NCBI GenBank assembly: GCA_021202305.1
Contig: JAJQDG010000002.1
Coordinates: forward strand, 1-6,981
Direction of reading: 5' to 3'
DNA length: 6,981 nucleotides
Origin: Candidatus Gastranaerophilales bacterium
Lineage (GTDB): Bacteria > Cyanobacteriota > Vampirovibrionia > Gastranaerophilales > Gastranaerophilaceae
Part shown: positions 5,400 through 6,981 of the stretch, in pieces
How the letters are laid out: each line of letters starts with the position of its first letter
Numbering within the stretch: the first letter of the stretch is position 1
Notes under the pieces: model-generated
What the model saw: the letters and a program-made list of their open reading frames with translations, nothing else
Database searches by the model: none
Told to the model about the DNA's origin: nothing
Translations under genes and position numbers: made by a program

Positions 5400-6902
5400 T
5401 TATTTCGCTATTTCGGTAACTCTTGCTTCCCGAACCACTGTAACGCGGATTTGACCGGGATATTCAAGTTCATCCTCAATGCGTTTCACAATATCGCGGG
5501 CCAATTTGGCGGAAGCTGCATCATCAAACACATCAGGCTGAACTACAACCCTAACTTCTCTGCCGGCTTGCACCGCAAACGACTGTTTTATTCCCTCGTA
5601 GCTGTTTGCAATTTCTTCAAGCTTCTTGAGGCGTTTTATATATATTTCAAGCGTATCGCGTCTTGCACCGGGGCGCCCTGCCGAAACAGAATCCGCAATT
5701 TTTACAAGCGCCGCTACAAGAGTGTTTGCTTGAACGTCATCATGGTGAGCTTCTATGGCATGGACTATTTCTTCCCTTTCGCCGTATTTTCTTGCAAGCT
5801 CAACCCCCAATTGAATATGCGTGCCTTCCTGTTCATGGTCAACGGCTTTGCCGATATCATGCAAAAGTCCGGCGCGTTTTGCTTCATTCACATTGGCACC
5901 TAATTCAGATGCCAGCATGCCCGCAATTTGCGCAACTTCAATTGAATGTTTCAAGACATTCTGTCCGAAACTTGTTCTGTAATATAAACGTCCAAGAGTC
6001 TTTGTAAGCTCTTTGTTAAGGTTCATAATTCCAAGATCATAGGCGGCTTTTTCGCCCTCTTGTTTCATCTTGTTTTCAATTTCTTTAAGCGATTTTTCGT
6101 ATACTTCTTCAATTCTGACAGGGTGAATGCGCCCGTCCTGTATCAATTTTTCTATTGTAAGGCGCGCAACTTCTCTGCGCACGGGGTCAAATGATGATAA
6201 AACAACGGCTTCGGGGGTGTCATCTATTATAAGGTCAACACCTGTAAGTGTTTCCAGAGTCCTTATGTTTCTGCCTTCTCTGCCTATTATTCTTCCTTTC
6301 ATATCGTCATTCGGAAGGGAAACGACAGAAACCGTCGATTCAATAACCTGCTCAATAGCGCATTTTTGCATAACCTGCGAAAGAATTTCTCTTGATTGTT
6401 CTTCCGCTGTTTCTTTAATTTTTATTTCGTTTTCGCGGATAAGACGAATTTGTTCCTGCTGCAATTCCTGTTTTAATTGCTCCATAAGGCAGTTTCTTGC
6501 TTCTTCTCTGGACATTTGCGAAACTCTTTCAAGCTCTGCCACCTGTTTTGCAATAGTATCTGCAAGATAATCTTCCTTAGAATTTAATTCATCTTCTTTT
6601 TTGCTTAATTCACATTCTTTATCAACATTTTGCTGATTTTTTGTTTCTACTTCATCTTGTTTTTTTTCAATCAATTCTTCGAGGCGGCTGACCTCAGCGC
6701 GCCTGTCCCTGATTTCATCATTAAGTTTTTGCCTGTCCTCATAGAGCAATTCTTTTGCATTTGCAATTGCATCTTTTTTATACAGCTCAATTTTTTCCTT
6801 AAATTCTTCCTGCTTATCTTTAAATTGCAGTTGAAGATTTTCTAAGGTTGTTTTTTGGCGCGTATACTTTATAATTACGACAATTGCCATTATCGCAAAC
6901 AA
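5400..6902 (-). CDS. rny: Ribonuclease Y (5' end uncertain)
   Basis: RNase Y, the membrane-anchored endoribonuclease that starts mRNA decay in many bacteria lacking RNase E. Seen in the 500-aa form from TTG 6902: a hydrophobic N-terminal anchor ([10 protein letters not shown]), a long Glu/Lys/Gln-rich coiled coil (about 15-185), a KH RNA-binding domain with [11 protein letters not shown] (203-213), and an HD domain with KHS (H319), LLHDIGK (H348, D349), EAHHDD (H386, H387) and [15 protein letters not shown] (D404). The C-terminal [12 protein letters not shown] matches the family. Length is close to the usual 510-520 aa, which hints that the true N terminus lies further out. The frame continues upstream with no ATG, GTG or TTG to an in-frame TGA at 6972-6974. 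The added residues ([15 protein letters not shown]) would complete the membrane helix, so TTG 6902 probably truncates it. CTG at 6914, with AGGA 6 nt before it, is another candidate. The gene heads the rny-ymdB-PHP set; its promoter is not in the window. Confidence 0.95.
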   Translation of the reverse strand: MFAIMAIVVIIKYTRQKTTLENLQLQFKDKQEEFKEKIELYKKDAIANAKELLYEDRQKLNDEIRDRRAEVSRLEELIEKKQDEVETKNQQNVDKECELSKKEDELNSKEDYLADTIAKQVAELERVSQMSREEARNCLMEQLKQELQQEQIRLIRENEIKIKETAEEQSREILSQVMQKCAIEQVIESTVSVVSLPNDDMKGRIIGREGRNIRTLETLTGVDLIIDDTPEAVVLSSFDPVRREVARLTIEKLIQDGRIHPVRIEEVYEKSLKEIENKMKQEGEKAAYDLGIMNLNKELTKTLGRLYYRTSFGQNVLKHSIEVAQIAGMLASELGANVNEAKRAGLLHDIGKAVDHEQEGTHIQLGVELARKYGEREEIVHAIEAHHDDVQANTLVAALVKIADSVSAGRPGARRDTLEIYIKRLKKLEEIANSYEGIKQSFAVQAGREVRVVVQPDVFDDAASAKLARDIVKRIEDELEYPGQIRVTVVREARVTEIAK

Positions 6903-6981
6903 AAAGGACGACAGGTAGGGTCCTATATTTGCTATTATTGTACCTATATCAGAAGCGATTTTTCCATTACCTCATTTGTAT

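Noticed and set aside
6127..6570. 147-residue rightward open frame inside rny
   Set aside because: It is the antisense shadow of the KH/coiled-coil coding region and has no independent signals; the same holds for the other rightward frames over 1354-6845.
6972..6974. TGA before rny as evidence for a recoded genetic code
   Set aside because: TGA serves as a normal stop for the SpoIID, PHP and ymdB genes in this window, so recoding is not supported.

Overview
The window reads as ordinary chromosome from a low-G+C bacterium. The N-terminal segment of the gene at the left edge (FTLAETLITLAIIGVVAAM) is very like the prepilins of gut Vampirovibrionia (Gastranaerophilales, 'Melainabacteria'). That assignment is an inference from style and AT-rich codon use, not proof. 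There are no rRNA or tRNA genes, CRISPR arrays, transposases or phage genes, and I found no clear new defence or mobile system.

Layout. A type IV prepilin / pseudopilin-like gene runs rightward from the left edge to 845; its leader lies in a G+C-rich, repetitive stretch and its true start is unresolved. It converges on a leftward series that fills the rest of the window. Listed from right to left, the order of transcription, these are: RNase Y (rny), a YmdB-family phosphodiesterase, a PHP-domain phosphoesterase, a WecA/TagO/MraY-type glycosyl-phosphate transferase, a 101-residue protein of unknown function, a secreted SpoIID/LytB-domain protein, and the nucleoid protein HU. A strong hairpin with a T tract (835-876) ends the HU transcript between the convergent genes.

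How the genes work together. rny, ymdB and the PHP gene are nearly contiguous (3-nt gap, then a 4-nt TTGA stop/start overlap) and look translationally coupled. All three families act on RNA or nucleotide phosphates, so this is plausibly an RNA-turnover operon. The transferase and the SpoIID protein suggest cell-envelope work: lipid-linked glycan initiation and peptidoglycan remodelling. Good sigma70-type promoters can be read directly upstream of the transferase, the 101-aa gene and HU. The one before the 101-aa gene would start transcription almost on the ATG, predicting a leaderless mRNA.

The points most worth a second look are the start and frame problem in the prepilin leader, the lack of a standard start codon for the expected N terminus of RNase Y, the leaderless promoter, and the shortened SpoIID domain.
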